Notes: generated from the letters alone by a model not told the origin. Shown: positions 34,636-43,801, counted from the first letter of the stretch. The stretch is 50,421 bases of DNA from Sphaerisporangium sp. (GCA_025964675.1 JAOPYI010000237.1:1-50421), one strand, 5' to 3'. Made by a program: numbers and translations.

Positions 34636-35900
34636 GCCGCCCGGTCCCGTTTGATCACCATGGCGGTCTGGAAGCCGCCGAACCCGCTGCCGACGCTCAG
34701 CACCGACTCGATGGGGTGCTGCCGGGCGGTCAGCGGCACGTAGTCCAGGTCGCACTCCGGGTCGGGGGTGTGCAGGTTGGCCGTCGGCGGCACCACCTGG
34801 TGTTCGATGGCGAGCGCGCAGGCGGCCACCTCGATCGACCCGATAGCGCCGAGCGAGTGCCCCACCATCGACTTGATGGAGCTGACCGGCACCTCGTACG
34901 CACGGTGGCCGAGCGCGCTCTTGAAGGCGGCGGTCTCGTGCCTGTCGTTCTGCTTGGTGCCTGAACCGTGCGCGTTGATGTAGTCGATGTCCGCGGCGTC
35001 CATGCGGCCCACCTTCATGGCCTGGCGGATCGCCTCCGCCATCTCGCGCCCGTCGGGCTTGAGACCGGTCATGTGGTAGGCGTTGCTGCGACTGGCGAAC
35101 CCGGCGATCTCGGCGTAGATGTGCGCTCCGCGCCGGTGGGCCGCCTCGCGCTCCTCGAGCACGAAGACGGCCGCGCCCTCGCCGAGCACGAACCCGTCGC
35201 GGTGCGCGTCGAACGGCCTCGAGGCGTGGGACGGGTCGTCGTTGTTCGACGACGTCGCCTTGATCGCGTCGAAGCACGCCGCCGTGATCGGTGAGAGGGG
35301 CGCGTCGGTGGCGCCGGCGATCACGACGTCGGCGCGGCCGGTCCAGATCATCTGGACGCCGTTGCCGACCGAGTCGAGCCCGGCGGTGCACCCGGTGGAG
35401 ATCAGCGACACCGGGCCCTCGGCCCCCGCCGTCCAGGCGACCTCGCACGCCATCGTGCTCGGCACCATGTACCCGTAGAGGTGCTGCACCGCGTAGGCGG
35501 GATCGACGAGCCAGCGCCGGCCCCCGTCGCTCAGCACGACGTACTCCTCCTCGAGTCCCATCGTGCAGCCGACGGCGCTGCCGATGCTGACGCCGATCCG
35601 CTCCGGCGGGACGTCGCCCTCCTCCAGGCCGCTGTCGGCCAGGGCCTCTCTGGCGCACACGACGCCGAACTGCGCGGCCCGGTCCATCCGGCGGATCTCC
35701 TGCGGGCTCAGCCCCTCGGCGGCGGGATCGAAGTCGCACTCGGCCCCGACACGGGAGCGGAACCCTGACGCGTCGAACAGCGTGATGTTCCGCGTGGCGG
35801 TGCGCCCGGCGGTGAGCTGATCCCAGAACGCCTTGGTCCCGATGCCGCCCGGGGCCGTCACACCGATCCCGGTGATGACGACGCGCCTGTCACTGACCAT
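34632..35900 (-). CDS. Ketosynthase alpha of the type II PKS
   Basis: KS-alpha of 422 aa, the condensing subunit. Catalytic Cys171 in STGCTAGLD, His311 in NAHGSGT and His348 in KSMVGHS are all present. The ATG at 35900 overlaps the cupin stop (TGATG). It forms the minimal PKS with KS-beta and ACP. No KSIII or acyltransferase for an unusual starter is in the window, so an acetate starter is the default. Malonamate priming through the AsnB homolog is an alternative, as known for oxytetracycline. Confidence 0.96.
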   Translation of the reverse strand: MVSDRRVVITGIGVTAPGGIGTKAFWDQLTAGRTATRNITLFDASGFRSRVGAECDFDPAAEGLSPQEIRRMDRAAQFGVVCAREALADSGLEEGDVPPERIGVSIGSAVGCTMGLEEEYVVLSDGGRRWLVDPAYAVQHLYGYMVPSTMACEVAWTAGAEGPVSLISTGCTAGLDSVGNGVQMIWTGRADVVIAGATDAPLSPITAACFDAIKATSSNNDDPSHASRPFDAHRDGFVLGEGAAVFVLEEREAAHRRGAHIYAEIAGFASRSNAYHMTGLKPDGREMAEAIRQAMKVGRMDAADIDYINAHGSGTKQNDRHETAAFKSALGHRAYEVPVSSIKSMVGHSLGAIGSIEVAACALAIEHQVVPPTANLHTPDPECDLDYVPLTARQHPIESVLSVGSGFGGFQTAMVIKRDRAA

Positions 35901-36352
35901 CAGCGGGGCCCTCCCACGTCGAGTACGGGCTCCGCGACCCCCGACGTCGGCAGCGGCTCCGTGTCGACGTGGCCCAGCTCGGGCCGCGGCGCCAGCGGGC
36001 CCAGGTGGAAGACCGCGTGCACCTCCTCGACGCCGTTGTTCCAGACCCGGTGCCGCAGCCCCTTCGGGACCATCAGCCCTTCGCCGACCCCGAGCTCGAT
36101 CTCCACGTTCTCGATCCGGGCGGTCAGCCGGCCGCGCACCACGAAGAGGAACTCCTCGGAGTACGGGTGGTAGTGCTCGGCCACGAATTCCCCGGGCTTG
36201 AGCGTCAGCGTGCCCATGAACCCGGAGGTCGAGGCCACGGTCTTCGGGCTGAGGACCACGCGGATGTCACCGCCGCGCCGCCGGTTCGGCGCCACGTCGG
36301 ACGCGGCCACCTTCGACGGCGCGAACAGCTCGTCCACCACCTGCTCACTCAC
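35900..36352 (-). CDS. Cupin-type polyketide cyclase
   Basis: Cupin of 150 aa. The metal-binding motif reads [15 protein letters not shown] (first motif, about 66-80) and the second motif is RHRVWNNG with a later VFHLGP. Cupins next to the KS genes in WhiE-like and pentangular clusters act as cyclases for later rings. The start is a GTG at 36352 with GGGAGGCAAGC before it, overlapping the TcmI-like stop by eight bases. An earlier in-frame start would give a long Arg/Thr-rich leader that is not part of the fold. Belongs to the core operon. Confidence 0.85.
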   Translation of the reverse strand: MSEQVVDELFAPSKVAASDVAPNRRRGGDIRVVLSPKTVASTSGFMGTLTLKPGEFVAEHYHPYSEEFLFVVRGRLTARIENVEIELGVGEGLMVPKGLRHRVWNNGVEEVHAVFHLGPLAPRPELGHVDTEPLPTSGVAEPVLDVGGPR

Positions 36353-36671
36353 CGCTTGCCTCCCAGACGTAGAAAGGTGCCGCCATCGCGTCTTTCGGCT
36401 CCTGCCAGTTCGGGTCGTACGGCCTGATGTGCTTGGCAAGCCGCTGGTTGACGTCGTCATAGAGCGGGTGGCTTCGCGCCTTGTAGAGGTTCGGCGAGAT
36501 GTCCTCGTCCGCCTCCACCAGGTGGAAGTAGAGGTCATGGAAGCGGAAGAGCGTTCGCCGTGATACTCCGACCATCCGGGGCAGGTCGGTGGCGTCCGAG
36601 TCCGCGAAAATCTGCGCCACGCTGTCCGCCTCGGCCGGTTCCATCCGGGCGACGATCAATGTCCGATGCAC
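36345..36671 (-). CDS. TcmI-like polyketide cyclase
   Basis: Small ferredoxin-like cyclase of 108 aa, the Cyclase_polyket family (TcmI, WhiE-ORFVII). Signature segments include HRTLIVARM, FADSDATDLPRMVGV, LFRFHDLYFHLVEAD, RSHPLYDDVNQRL and IRPYDPNW. The start is a GTG at 36671 preceded by GAGAGGAGTT; an ATG at 36701 has no ribosome binding site. It is the first gene of the core PKS operon, so the divergent promoter with two SARP-type boxes drives the whole PKS. It closes one of the last rings of the aromatic skeleton. Confidence 0.9.
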   Translation of the reverse strand: MHRTLIVARMEPAEADSVAQIFADSDATDLPRMVGVSRRTLFRFHDLYFHLVEADEDISPNLYKARSHPLYDDVNQRLAKHIRPYDPNWQEPKDAMAAPFYVWEASGE

Positions 36672-36725
36672 CCCGGAACTCCTCTCGTTCGGTGCCGCCA
36701 TGCTGATGCCGTTGTGTCTGGTTCC

Positions 36726-36743
36726 GGTCGAATCCGGCTCGAA
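36726..36743. promoter_or_regulatory. SARP-type box upstream of the core PKS operon
   Basis: TCGAA at 36728 and 36739, 11 bp apart, 55 bp before the GTG start of the TcmI-like gene. Best candidate for the operator that drives the minimal PKS genes. Confidence 0.68.
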
Positions 36744-36850
36744 ACAGCCGGCGAACCGGCGTCCGCGGATCCCCCGACCTCGGCCGACGCGCTCCACGAA
36801 GCCGGCCCGCGGGCCGATCCCCCGGCCACTCGAACGCGCCCTACACCGGG

Positions 36851-36868
36851 CTCCGAGTACAGCTCGAG
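36851..36868. promoter_or_regulatory. SARP-type box upstream of the dehydrogenase gene
   Basis: CCGAG at 36853 and TCGAG at 36864, 11 bp apart with one mismatch, about 70 bp before the plus-strand GTG at 36937. Confidence 0.5.
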
Positions 36869-36936
36869 TCAGGGACCGCAGGGTGACGACAGGCACATCA
36901 GCGCCGACGTACCGTCATCGTCGAAGGGTGACCGTT

Positions 36937-37812
36937 GTGAGCAGCGACAAAGAGCTGGCGTTCATCGGGCTCGGTGGTATGGGCGCCGGCATGGCACTGT
37001 GCCTGCGAAGGGCCGGATTCCCTCTCGTGGTGCACAACCGCACCGCGGCCAAGGCCGTGCCACTGGCCGAGGCGGGAGCGCGCGTCGCCGCCTCGGCCGC
37101 CGAGGCGGCCGGGGGCGCCCGGATCGTCGTCCTCAGCCTCAGCGACGAGGCGGCGGTCGAGCAGGTCCTCTTCGGCGAGCTGTCCGGGCGGCTGCTTCCC
37201 GGCGCGCTGGTCGTGGACACCTCCACTGTCTCCCCCGCCTACTCCGCGGACGCGACCGAGCGGCTTGCCAGGACCGGCGCCCGGCGCGTCGAGGCGTGCG
37301 TGCTCGGGAACCCCGACATGGCCCAGGGGGGCAAGCTGCGGGTCTTCACGGCCGGGGAGCAGAGCGACGCCGAGGAGGTCGGCGACGTCCTTGCGGCGCT
37401 CGCCCAGGATCTGCGGCATGTCGGCCCGGCCGGTTCGGCCTGCGCGCTGAAGCTGTCGTTCAACCTGATCCTCGGCAACCAGATCGCCGCGCTGGCCGAG
37501 GCGGTGCTGCTGGCCGACAGCGCCGGGCTGGACCGGGACCTGCTTCTGACGGCCGTCACCAAGAGCGGGTTCAGCTCGCCGACGCTGGCGTTCCGCGCGG
37601 AGCTGATGCGGACCCGGCGCTACGAGCCCGCGGCATTCCGCAGCACCCTGATGGAGAAGGATCTGCGTCTCGCGGTCGGCGAGGCAGCCGCGCACGGCCT
37701 CGAGCTTCCCGTCACGGCGCGCGTGGCCGACCGGTTCACCGAGACCGTCCTCGCCGGTGACGGCGACAAGGACGCCGCCGTCGTGGTGGAGCTGCGCTCC
37801 CCCGTCCGGTGA
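36937..37812 (+). CDS. Beta-hydroxyacid-dehydrogenase-like NAD(P) enzyme
   Basis: Protein of 291 aa of the 6-phosphogluconate/3-hydroxyisobutyrate dehydrogenase family. N-terminal Rossmann motif FIGLGGMGAGMA (about 9-20), and the catalytic lysine region GSACALKLSFN with the conserved Lys and Asn. An all-helical C-terminal domain follows. The GTG at 36937 (VSSDKELAF) is chosen because GAAGGG lies eight bases before it. It is transcribed alone, divergent from the core operon. Such enzymes oxidise hydroxyacids or, with active-site changes, reduce imines; here the usual lysine is kept. A role in polyketide tailoring is inferred from the SARP-type box only. Confidence 0.8.
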   Translation: MSSDKELAFIGLGGMGAGMALCLRRAGFPLVVHNRTAAKAVPLAEAGARVAASAAEAAGGARIVVLSLSDEAAVEQVLFGELSGRLLPGALVVDTSTVSPAYSADATERLARTGARRVEACVLGNPDMAQGGKLRVFTAGEQSDAEEVGDVLAALAQDLRHVGPAGSACALKLSFNLILGNQIAALAEAVLLADSAGLDRDLLLTAVTKSGFSSPTLAFRAELMRTRRYEPAAFRSTLMEKDLRLAVGEAAAHGLELPVTARVADRFTETVLAGDGDKDAAVVVELRSPVR

Positions 37813-37847
37813 TATCAGGCGCGTCCGGCGCCGGCCTTGGGCGACGA

Positions 37848-39539
37848 TCAGGCGTCGAAGGCAAGCGCCGAGGCCCGCGCGAGGCCACGGGGGTCGCGCC
37901 TGCCGCGGCCCCGAGAGACGGCCACGGGATCCCAGCCTGGCGGGCGTTCTGGCAGCAGCGACGGATCGCCGAGCGTCGCGCCCGCGTGAACCTCCGGCAG
38001 CAGCGAGCGGCCGATGATCTCCGAGGCGCACATGATGCCGCTGACCGCCACACCGGCGATCCCGTTGCCGAAGCGCGTGCTCTGGCCGACCATGTACAGG
38101 CCGGGCACGCTGGTGCCGATGCCGGGGCGCCCGTCGGGCCGGCGGCCCCGTTTCCCCCGGCTGCTCAGACCGTAGGGTGTCCCGCCGCTGCCGAGCCTGT
38201 ACCTCTCGTGGGTCAGCGGCGTGGCCGCCTCCATGTGCACGATGTGGTCGCGCAGCGGCCCCATCGCCTTCTCCGCGGCGGCGAGCAGCGCCTCGGTCAG
38301 CCACCGCTTCGCTTGGAGATAGGCGGGGCCACGCCGGTACCGGACGCCGTCGGCGGGGCCGCCCGCCACACCCCATGGCGCGTGGCCGGGCGGGCGCATG
38401 GCCATCACCTGAAGGCTGCTGTGCCCGGCCGACTCGCCGTCCTCGACGGGGGCGAAGGAGATGAACACGAACGGCAGCTCGTCCTGGACGCCCTCGTGCA
38501 GGCGCGCGTAGCCGCGCTCGAGGTCCTCGCTCGGGAACCACCAGATGTTCGCGTTCGGCAGGTCCGGCAGCGCGATGTCGAGAGTGAGATAGAGGACCGC
38601 CCACGGCAGGCGCGTCGTCGACGCGCTCGCCCGGGCGACGAGGTCCTTGGGGAAGCCCGCCCCGTCGTCGCACAGCTCGAGGATCGTGCGGCGGTAGCCG
38701 GCGTTGGAGACGACGAGCGGCGCGGCGATCTGGCGGCCGTCTGCCAGCTCGACGCCGCTGACGCCGCCGTCGTCGAGCGACACGCGCCGGGCCGCGCATC
38801 GCGTCCACAGCTCGCCGCCGTGCGCCTCGATCACCTCCACAAGCGACGCGATCATCGCCTGCCCGCCGCCGGCCGGGTAGTAGGCACCCCTCAGGTAGTG
38901 GTCGGTGACGGCCGCGTGCGTCGCGACCGAGACGTCGCGAGGCGCGGCGCCGTAGTTGCCGGACTGCGCGGCGAGCACCGTGCGCGCGACCGTGGAAAGC
39001 CCGCAGTGGTCGAACAGCTCGGCGAGCGAGCACCGGCCCCAGAGGAGGTCTCCCCGGCTCCCGCCGCCGGTCTCCGGGCCCTGCGCCAGCAGGCTCCGCC
39101 GGTCGGCGTCGGCGATGCTCTCGCAGACGCGGATGAACTCGGTGATCCCTTCGGCCTCCCGCGGCAGGACCCCGATGAGACGCTGCCGGTACCGCGACCA
39201 TCCGGCCGGGACGTCGACCGTCAGGCCCGGCATGATGATGCGGTCGAAGCCGTCCTGATCCATCTCGAGGAAGGTGACGCGATCGCGGAGGCCGAGGCCG
39301 TTCAGGATGGCGGGGAGGATGCCGTCGGGCCCGCAGTCCCCGAGGTAGTGCACGCCGGCGTCGAGCTGGCAGGAACGGCGGCGGAACACACCGTTGCCCC
39401 CCGCCACGTCGTGCTGTTCGATGACGACGACCCGGCGGCCGCTCGCGGCGAGATACGCGGCGCACACCAGGCCGCCCACCCCCGCCCCGATGACGATCAC
39501 ATCCCAGTCGGCCTTGCTTTCCCAGGCAGAGGCGCTCAT
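37848..39539 (-). CDS. CrtI/phytoene-desaturase-like FAD oxidoreductase
   Basis: Flavoprotein of 563 aa. N-terminal GAGVGGLVCAAYLAASG, split from an acidic VVIEQHDVAGGNG (about residues 18-49), and a C-terminal FAD segment GLYMVGQSTRFGNGIAGVAVSG, all typical of the CrtI/retinol saturase/amine oxidase group. The last 60 residues are a Pro/Arg-rich tail. The ATG at 39539 follows GGGAGACGAC. It is 14 bp after the SDR stop at 39554, so the two are co-transcribed. CrtI-like enzymes isomerise or (de)hydrogenate conjugated C=C bonds. In an aromatic polyketide cluster it could saturate or aromatise a ring. Confidence 0.82.
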   Translation of the reverse strand: MSASAWESKADWDVIVIGAGVGGLVCAAYLAASGRRVVVIEQHDVAGGNGVFRRRSCQLDAGVHYLGDCGPDGILPAILNGLGLRDRVTFLEMDQDGFDRIIMPGLTVDVPAGWSRYRQRLIGVLPREAEGITEFIRVCESIADADRRSLLAQGPETGGGSRGDLLWGRCSLAELFDHCGLSTVARTVLAAQSGNYGAAPRDVSVATHAAVTDHYLRGAYYPAGGGQAMIASLVEVIEAHGGELWTRCAARRVSLDDGGVSGVELADGRQIAAPLVVSNAGYRRTILELCDDGAGFPKDLVARASASTTRLPWAVLYLTLDIALPDLPNANIWWFPSEDLERGYARLHEGVQDELPFVFISFAPVEDGESAGHSSLQVMAMRPPGHAPWGVAGGPADGVRYRRGPAYLQAKRWLTEALLAAAEKAMGPLRDHIVHMEAATPLTHERYRLGSGGTPYGLSSRGKRGRRPDGRPGIGTSVPGLYMVGQSTRFGNGIAGVAVSGIMCASEIIGRSLLPEVHAGATLGDPSLLPERPPGWDPVAVSRGRGRRDPRGLARASALAFDA

Positions 39540-39553
39540 GTCGTCTCCCGCAT

Positions 39554-40294
39554 TCAGATCGCGATCCCGCCGTGGATCTCGATGACGCTGCCGGTGATGT
39601 ACTGGGCGCGATCGGAGGACAGGAAGGCGACCAGCTCGGCCACCTCCTCCGGACGTCCGAACCGCTTCAGGGCTATCGCTTCCGTCAACCGGCGCCTGGC
39701 CTGCTCGCTGAGCTTGTCGGTCATGTCCGTGCCGATGAGGCCGGGCGCGACCACGTTGGCCCGCACGCCGTGGCCGCCGACCTCCTTGGCCAGCGCCCGG
39801 GTGAAGCCGATGATGCCGGCCTTGGACGCCGAGTAGTTCGTCTGCGCCGCGTTGCCGTAGACCCCGGCCACCGAGGAGATCGTGACGATGCAGCCCGACC
39901 GGCGCTTCATCATGCCGAACACCGCGGCACGGCACAGGTGGTAGACGCCGCCCATGTTGGTGCGGATCACCTCGTCCCAGGCGGCCTCGTCGGTGAGCAC
40001 CAGCGGCCCGTCCCTGGTGATGCCGGCCGACGTCACGACCACATCGACGCCACCGAGCTCCTCCTCGGCGCGGGCGACCCAGGCGCGCGTCTCCTCGCCC
40101 TGGGACACATCAACCTGGACCGGGAGGACCCGGCCGCCGAACTCCTGGGCTTCCTTCGCGACCTGCGTGGCCGGCCCTTCGGCGCTGCGGTAGCAGAAGC
40201 CGACGTCGAACCCGTCCTGTGCGAGCCTCAGCACGATCGCGCGGCCGATGCCGCGTGACCCCCCGCTGACGAGCGCTACCTTCGTGTCACTCAT
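39554..40294 (-). CDS. FabG-like ketoreductase (SDR)
   Basis: SDR of 246 aa closest in layout to FabG and polyketide C-9-type ketoreductases. Motifs: SGGSRGIG (10-17), SAG (about 89), ISSVAG (about 139), YSASK (about 152-156) and a FabG-type C-terminus with SVIEIHGGI. The ATG at 40294 follows GGGAGATC. First gene of a two-gene operon with the CrtI-like gene; divergent from the ABM gene at 40536, with a SARP-type box in the shared gap. It is the best candidate for the ketoreductase acting on the nascent poly-beta-ketone. Confidence 0.86.
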   Translation of the reverse strand: MSDTKVALVSGGSRGIGRAIVLRLAQDGFDVGFCYRSAEGPATQVAKEAQEFGGRVLPVQVDVSQGEETRAWVARAEEELGGVDVVVTSAGITRDGPLVLTDEAAWDEVIRTNMGGVYHLCRAAVFGMMKRRSGCIVTISSVAGVYGNAAQTNYSASKAGIIGFTRALAKEVGGHGVRANVVAPGLIGTDMTDKLSEQARRRLTEAIALKRFGRPEEVAELVAFLSSDRAQYITGSVIEIHGGIAI

Positions 40295-40409
40295 CGCGAT
40301 CTCCCATGCCCCGGAGCGGTATGCCTTTGGACCGCCGCTGGCGGACCGGCTGACATGCCGCGATCGATGACCTGCCACAGAAGATTGCCACCGGCGCTGC
40401 GGGGACGGC

Positions 40410-40427
40410 TCGAGACCGGCTCGAGAA
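40410..40427. promoter_or_regulatory. SARP-type box in the 40.4 kb divergent promoter
   Basis: GCTCGAG at 40410-40416 and 40421-40427, exactly 11 bp apart. Same sequence and spacing as before the first ABM gene (12017-12034). It can serve both the ketoreductase (minus) and ABM (plus) units. Confidence 0.72.
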
Positions 40428-40535
40428 CGCTCCAGCCGATCGGCCCCCGGGGCCAGCGAGCTGCCAGCGATCGACCAGCCCGCCTTGCTGTCGTTGTGGT
40501 GACAGCAGCCGCCAAAGCTTGAGGGAGTAGGAATC

Positions 40536-40865
40536 ATGTCAGAACCGCAGCCCGCCTTCCGCGTCTTCCTTCGCATGCAGATCCACCCCGGCATGGAGAA
40601 CGACTTCGAGAAGACCTGGTACCAGGTCGGCGCGACCGTCACCGAACACCCCGCCAACCTCGGCCAATGGCTCGCGAAAAGCCAGGAGGAAGAAGGCGTC
40701 TACTACATCACCAGCGACTGGACCGACGAGCCACGCTTCCGCGAGTTCGAGACCAGCGACGGCCATCTGGCCCACCGCACCAAGCTCCATCCCTTCCGCT
40801 CCGGCGGCACGATGACGACCATGCACGTCGTCTACGCCATCACCGGCGCCGGAGCGACCGCCTGA
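40536..40865 (+). CDS. ABM domain protein, copy 2
   Basis: Protein of 109 aa nearly identical to 12176-12505, differing by eye at nine positions (for example H29Y, Q53E, R97H, all conservative or peripheral). The ribosome binding site and start context (GAGTAGGAATC then ATG) are identical. The upstream DNA, including the SARP-type box, is a copy of the region before copy 1. Expected role as for copy 1: cofactor-free oxygenation of a phenol or anthrone, or a cyclase-like function. It opens a plus-strand operon that runs to the small gene at 43496. Confidence 0.85.
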   Translation: MSEPQPAFRVFLRMQIHPGMENDFEKTWYQVGATVTEHPANLGQWLAKSQEEEGVYYITSDWTDEPRFREFETSDGHLAHRTKLHPFRSGGTMTTMHVVYAITGAGATA

Positions 40866-40963
40866 TCCCCGCCGGCCGGTCGCGGGCGTGCCGAGCGGGG
40901 CTCCAGCCTGTCGCGAGCGCACCGCGCCATCTTCGTCAGGTATCAGCCCTGACGGAGGTAATC

Positions 40964-41701
40964 GTGGATCTTGGACTGGCCGGTAAACGTGTCCTTGTCA
41001 CCGGTGGCACTCACGGGATAGGCCGGGAAACCGTGCTCGCGTTCGCCCGGGCCGGGGCCTGCGTCGTGGCCTGCAACCGCAGCCCGGGCGACGCGGCCGA
41101 CACCCTCGCCCTCGAGCTGAAGGGACTCGGAGACGGCCACCGCGTGGTCCAGGCCGACGTCACCGACCCCGCCGGGGTCGCCGCGCTCGCGGACGCCTGC
41201 CGGGACACCCTCGGCGGCCTCGACGTGGTCGTGAACAACGTCGGCGTCGACGGCCGGTCGCCGTTCGAGGAGCTCACCGAGCAGAAGTGGAACCACGTCA
41301 TCGAGGCGAACCTGACCAGCAGCTTCCTGGTGACCCAGGCGGCGCTCGGGCTGCTCGCCGACAACGGCTCGGTCATCAACATCGGAGCTTCGGCAGGCAT
41401 GCGCGGGCGGCCGGAGAGCGCGCACTACGGCGCCTCGAAGACGGCGCTCATGGGGCTGACCCGGTCGCTGGCGAGGGAGTTCGGTGGGCGCGGCATCCGG
41501 GTCAACACGGTGGCGCCCGGCGTCATCGTCACCGAGCCCGGCGGCGGGCCGCCGCCCCCGGTGGCCGACCTCATCCGCGCCGTGACCGCGCTCAACCGGC
41601 TCGGCACCAGCGAGGACGTGGCCGCCGCCGTGCTTTTCCTTGCCAGCGACGTGTCCCGGTACATCACCGGCGTCACCCTGAACGTGGACGGAGGCATCTG
41701 A
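40964..41701 (+). CDS. SDR-family oxidoreductase
   Basis: SDR of 245 aa with TGGTHGIG (12-19), NNVG (about 86-89), NIGASAG (about 136-142), YGASK (about 150-154) and C-terminal NVDGGI. The start is GTG at 40964 with ACGGAGGTAATC upstream. It resembles the core-operon SDR (31340-32071) in length and in both termini. The stop overlaps the next ATG by one base (TGATG). Probably reduces a quinone or keto group in tailoring. Confidence 0.85.
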   Translation: MDLGLAGKRVLVTGGTHGIGRETVLAFARAGACVVACNRSPGDAADTLALELKGLGDGHRVVQADVTDPAGVAALADACRDTLGGLDVVVNNVGVDGRSPFEELTEQKWNHVIEANLTSSFLVTQAALGLLADNGSVINIGASAGMRGRPESAHYGASKTALMGLTRSLAREFGGRGIRVNTVAPGVIVTEPGGGPPPPVADLIRAVTALNRLGTSEDVAAAVLFLASDVSRYITGVTLNVDGGI

Positions 41702-42081
41702 TGCCGTTTGCTGCCATCACCTACCGTGTCAAGCCCGGGCACGAGGACGAGATCGCGGAGATCTTCGCCGGATTCCAGCGGGTCGACACCCCCGTCATGC
41801 GGGACACCGGCGGCGACCAGGCCGGACGCCTGCTCGGCACGGCCGTCTTCATCAAGGACGACGTGATGGTTCGCGTCATCCACTACGAGGGCGAGTTCGG
41901 CGCCGTGGCCGCGCACATGGCGGGGCAGCGGGGCGTCCACCTGATCGAGGAGAAGCTCGCGCCCTACCTCACGCGGCAGCGGGACACCTCGACGCCCGAG
42001 GCGTTCGGCGCGTACTTCCGCGACGCGGTCATGCGCAACATCTCCCAGCTCTCCGTGGACACCCATCCCGTTGACCGGTGA
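41701..42081 (+). CDS. SchA/CurD-like protein
   Basis: Protein of 126 aa. The segment FAAITYRVKPGHEDEIAEIF, its partner RLLGTAVFIKDDVMVRVIHYEG and the later MAGQRGVHLIEEKLAPYL match SchA/CurD-like proteins found with spore-pigment and other aromatic PKS genes (WhiE-type). They resemble duplicated ABM-like half domains, and their biochemical role is not settled. Translationally coupled to the SDR before it. Good support for pathway membership because the family is almost confined to type II PKS clusters. Confidence 0.78.
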   Translation: MPFAAITYRVKPGHEDEIAEIFAGFQRVDTPVMRDTGGDQAGRLLGTAVFIKDDVMVRVIHYEGEFGAVAAHMAGQRGVHLIEEKLAPYLTRQRDTSTPEAFGAYFRDAVMRNISQLSVDTHPVDR

Positions 42082-42157
42082 GGACGTGGCCGGGTTGGCA
42101 GGGACGCCGGCGCGGGCCGGCAAGGACGCCCATGCGGGCCGAGAGATGGAGGACGGC

Positions 42158-43015
42158 ATGGAGGTTGGGATCGGGCTTCCGACGATGATCGCCGGGATCA
42201 CCGGCCGGGACATCCTCGGGTGGGCCAAGCGCGCCGAGGAACTCGGGTTCTCCTCACTCGGGGCGCTCGACCGGCTGATGTACGACGGCTACGAGTCCCT
42301 GATCGCGCTCGCGGCCGCGGCCGGCGCGACGAGCCGCATCCGGCTCGCCACGACCATCCTTATCGCCGCGTACCGGGGCGACAAGGCGCTGCTGGCCAAG
42401 CAGCTCGCGAGCCTGGACAGGATCTCGGGAGGGCGGCTCACCGTCGGCGCCGCGGCCGGCGGGCGGCCGGACGACTACGAGGCGTCCGGCACGGTCTACA
42501 CCGACCGTGGCCGCCGGCTCGACGAGCTGCTCGGCGAGCTGCGGCGGACCTGGGACGGGACGGCCGATGGGCCGGTCCCCGGGCCGCCCTGGTCGAAGGG
42601 CGGCCCGCCGCTGCTCGTCGGCGGCCACTCGCCCGCCGCGATGAAGCGTGCCGCCGCCTTCGGCGACGGCTGGATCGCGGGGGGCAGCTCGGCCGCGGGC
42701 TACGGCGAGATGGCCGACCGCGCCCGCGCGGCCTGGCACGCCGCGGGACGCGCCGACCAGCCGCGCCTGGTGGCCATCGCGTACGTCTCGCTGGGCCCGG
42801 GCGCGCGCGAGCACGCTGAGCACCATTTGCTCGACTACTACTCCTTCATGGGCTGGAAGGCCGAGATGGCCGTGCGGAGCGTGCTCACGGACGCCGGGCA
42901 GCTCCGGGAGTTCGCCGACGGTTACCGTGACGCGGGCTGCGACGAGCTGATCCTTTTCCCGTGCGTGGCGGACCCGGGTCAGGCGGACCTGATCGCCGGC
43001 GCGGTCTGGGGGTGA
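42158..43015 (+). CDS. LLM-class F420-dependent oxidoreductase
   Basis: Luciferase-like enzyme of 285 aa, same length and architecture as 21794-22651 (AEELGFSSLGALDRLMYDGYESL; AKQLASLDRISGGRLTVGAAAGG; LLVGGHSPAAMKRAAAFGDGW). The ATG at 42158 is chosen because GGAGGACGGC precedes it; upstream in-frame ATGs would add a polar leader. It is the third such enzyme in the cluster. Probably a F420H2-dependent reductase acting on a quinone or C=C bond. Confidence 0.85.
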   Translation: MEVGIGLPTMIAGITGRDILGWAKRAEELGFSSLGALDRLMYDGYESLIALAAAAGATSRIRLATTILIAAYRGDKALLAKQLASLDRISGGRLTVGAAAGGRPDDYEASGTVYTDRGRRLDELLGELRRTWDGTADGPVPGPPWSKGGPPLLVGGHSPAAMKRAAAFGDGWIAGGSSAAGYGEMADRARAAWHAAGRADQPRLVAIAYVSLGPGAREHAEHHLLDYYSFMGWKAEMAVRSVLTDAGQLREFADGYRDAGCDELILFPCVADPGQADLIAGAVWG

Positions 43016-43020
43016 TCACG

Positions 43021-43476
43021 ATGATGAACGTGCTCAGCGTGCTGGTCCTGCTCGGCAGCGGAACGGTTGCCGGCGTACTGTTCGCGGTGGCCGTGAGCAC
43101 CGTGCCGGCCCTGGCGGCGATGTCGCCGGACCGCTATGTCTACACGCACACGCTGCTGGGCAGGAACTGGGATCCCACCATGCCGCTGATCGTGCTGGGC
43201 TCGACCCTGCTCGACATCGCGCTCGCCGTCATGGCGCCCGCGGGCGCGGCCCGCTCGCTCGTCATCGTCGCGGCCGTCTGCCTGGCCGGGGTCTCGTGGG
43301 TCTCTCATTTGCGCAACGTGCCCATCAACAAGGTGGTGCACCGCACCGACCCCGACGCGATCCCGGCCGGGTGGCAGGATCCGCGCCCGCTGTGGCGGCG
43401 CTGGCACATCCTGCGCACCGCGCTCGCGATGGTGGCGCTCGCCGCCAACAGCCTCGCCGTCACCCTGCTGTCCTAG
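43021..43476 (+). CDS. DUF1772 anthrone-oxygenase-like membrane protein, copy 2
   Basis: Membrane protein of 151 aa with about four hydrophobic segments (VLSVLVLLGSGTVAGVLFAVAV; LIVLGSTLLDIALAVM; LVIVAAVCLAGV; ALAMVALAANSLAVTLL). It shares RNVPINKVV and the following acidic D-P-D and W-x-x-W motif (LWRRWHILR) with copy 1 at 32120-32593. The start is placed at ATG 43021; a GTG at 43012, in frame, is also possible. It follows the F420-type gene by 5 bp. Likely an anthrone or hydroquinone oxygenase of the HypC type. Confidence 0.75.
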   Translation: MMNVLSVLVLLGSGTVAGVLFAVAVSTVPALAAMSPDRYVYTHTLLGRNWDPTMPLIVLGSTLLDIALAVMAPAGAARSLVIVAAVCLAGVSWVSHLRNVPINKVVHRTDPDAIPAGWQDPRPLWRRWHILRTALAMVALAANSLAVTLLS

Positions 43477-43495
43477 ACGGACGGGTGATCGATTC

Positions 43496-43771
43496 GTGGA
43501 ACACATGTTTGGCGAAGGGCCTCCGCGCCGGATGGCACGCCGCCTCAGGACGGCCCTGAAGTACATCGGGACAGGTCTGATGTACATCGGGGCCGCCGCG
43601 TGGCCGACTCCGGAGGTCTGGGCCGCCCTCAAGGCCGCCAAGTCCATCGGCAGGCCGCCCGGCCCTCCATCGCACCCTGACCGGGTCACGTCCCACGAGG
43701 ACCTGCCCCCTTTGGAACGCCGCATCTTCCTGGACCTCGAAGCGCAGTTCAGGCGGCAGAACGAGAAATGA
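43496..43771 (+). CDS. Small basic protein, possible DUF6059
   Basis: Predicted protein of 91 aa starting with a GTG at 43496. It has a basic N-terminus (RRMARRLRTALKYIG), a short hydrophobic stretch (TGLMYIGAAAWPTP) and an acidic/basic C-terminus (PPLERRIFLDLEAQFRRQNEK). This recalls the small actinobacterial DUF6059 proteins that are often encoded beside secondary-metabolite genes, but the match is from memory. No clear ribosome binding site precedes the start. It may be the last gene of the plus-strand operon. Function unknown. Confidence 0.45.
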   Translation: MEHMFGEGPPRRMARRLRTALKYIGTGLMYIGAAAWPTPEVWAALKAAKSIGRPPGPPSHPDRVTSHEDLPPLERRIFLDLEAQFRRQNEK

Positions 43772-43801
43772 CTCCGGGTACTCCTGTCGCCGTGCCGGAA
43801 G

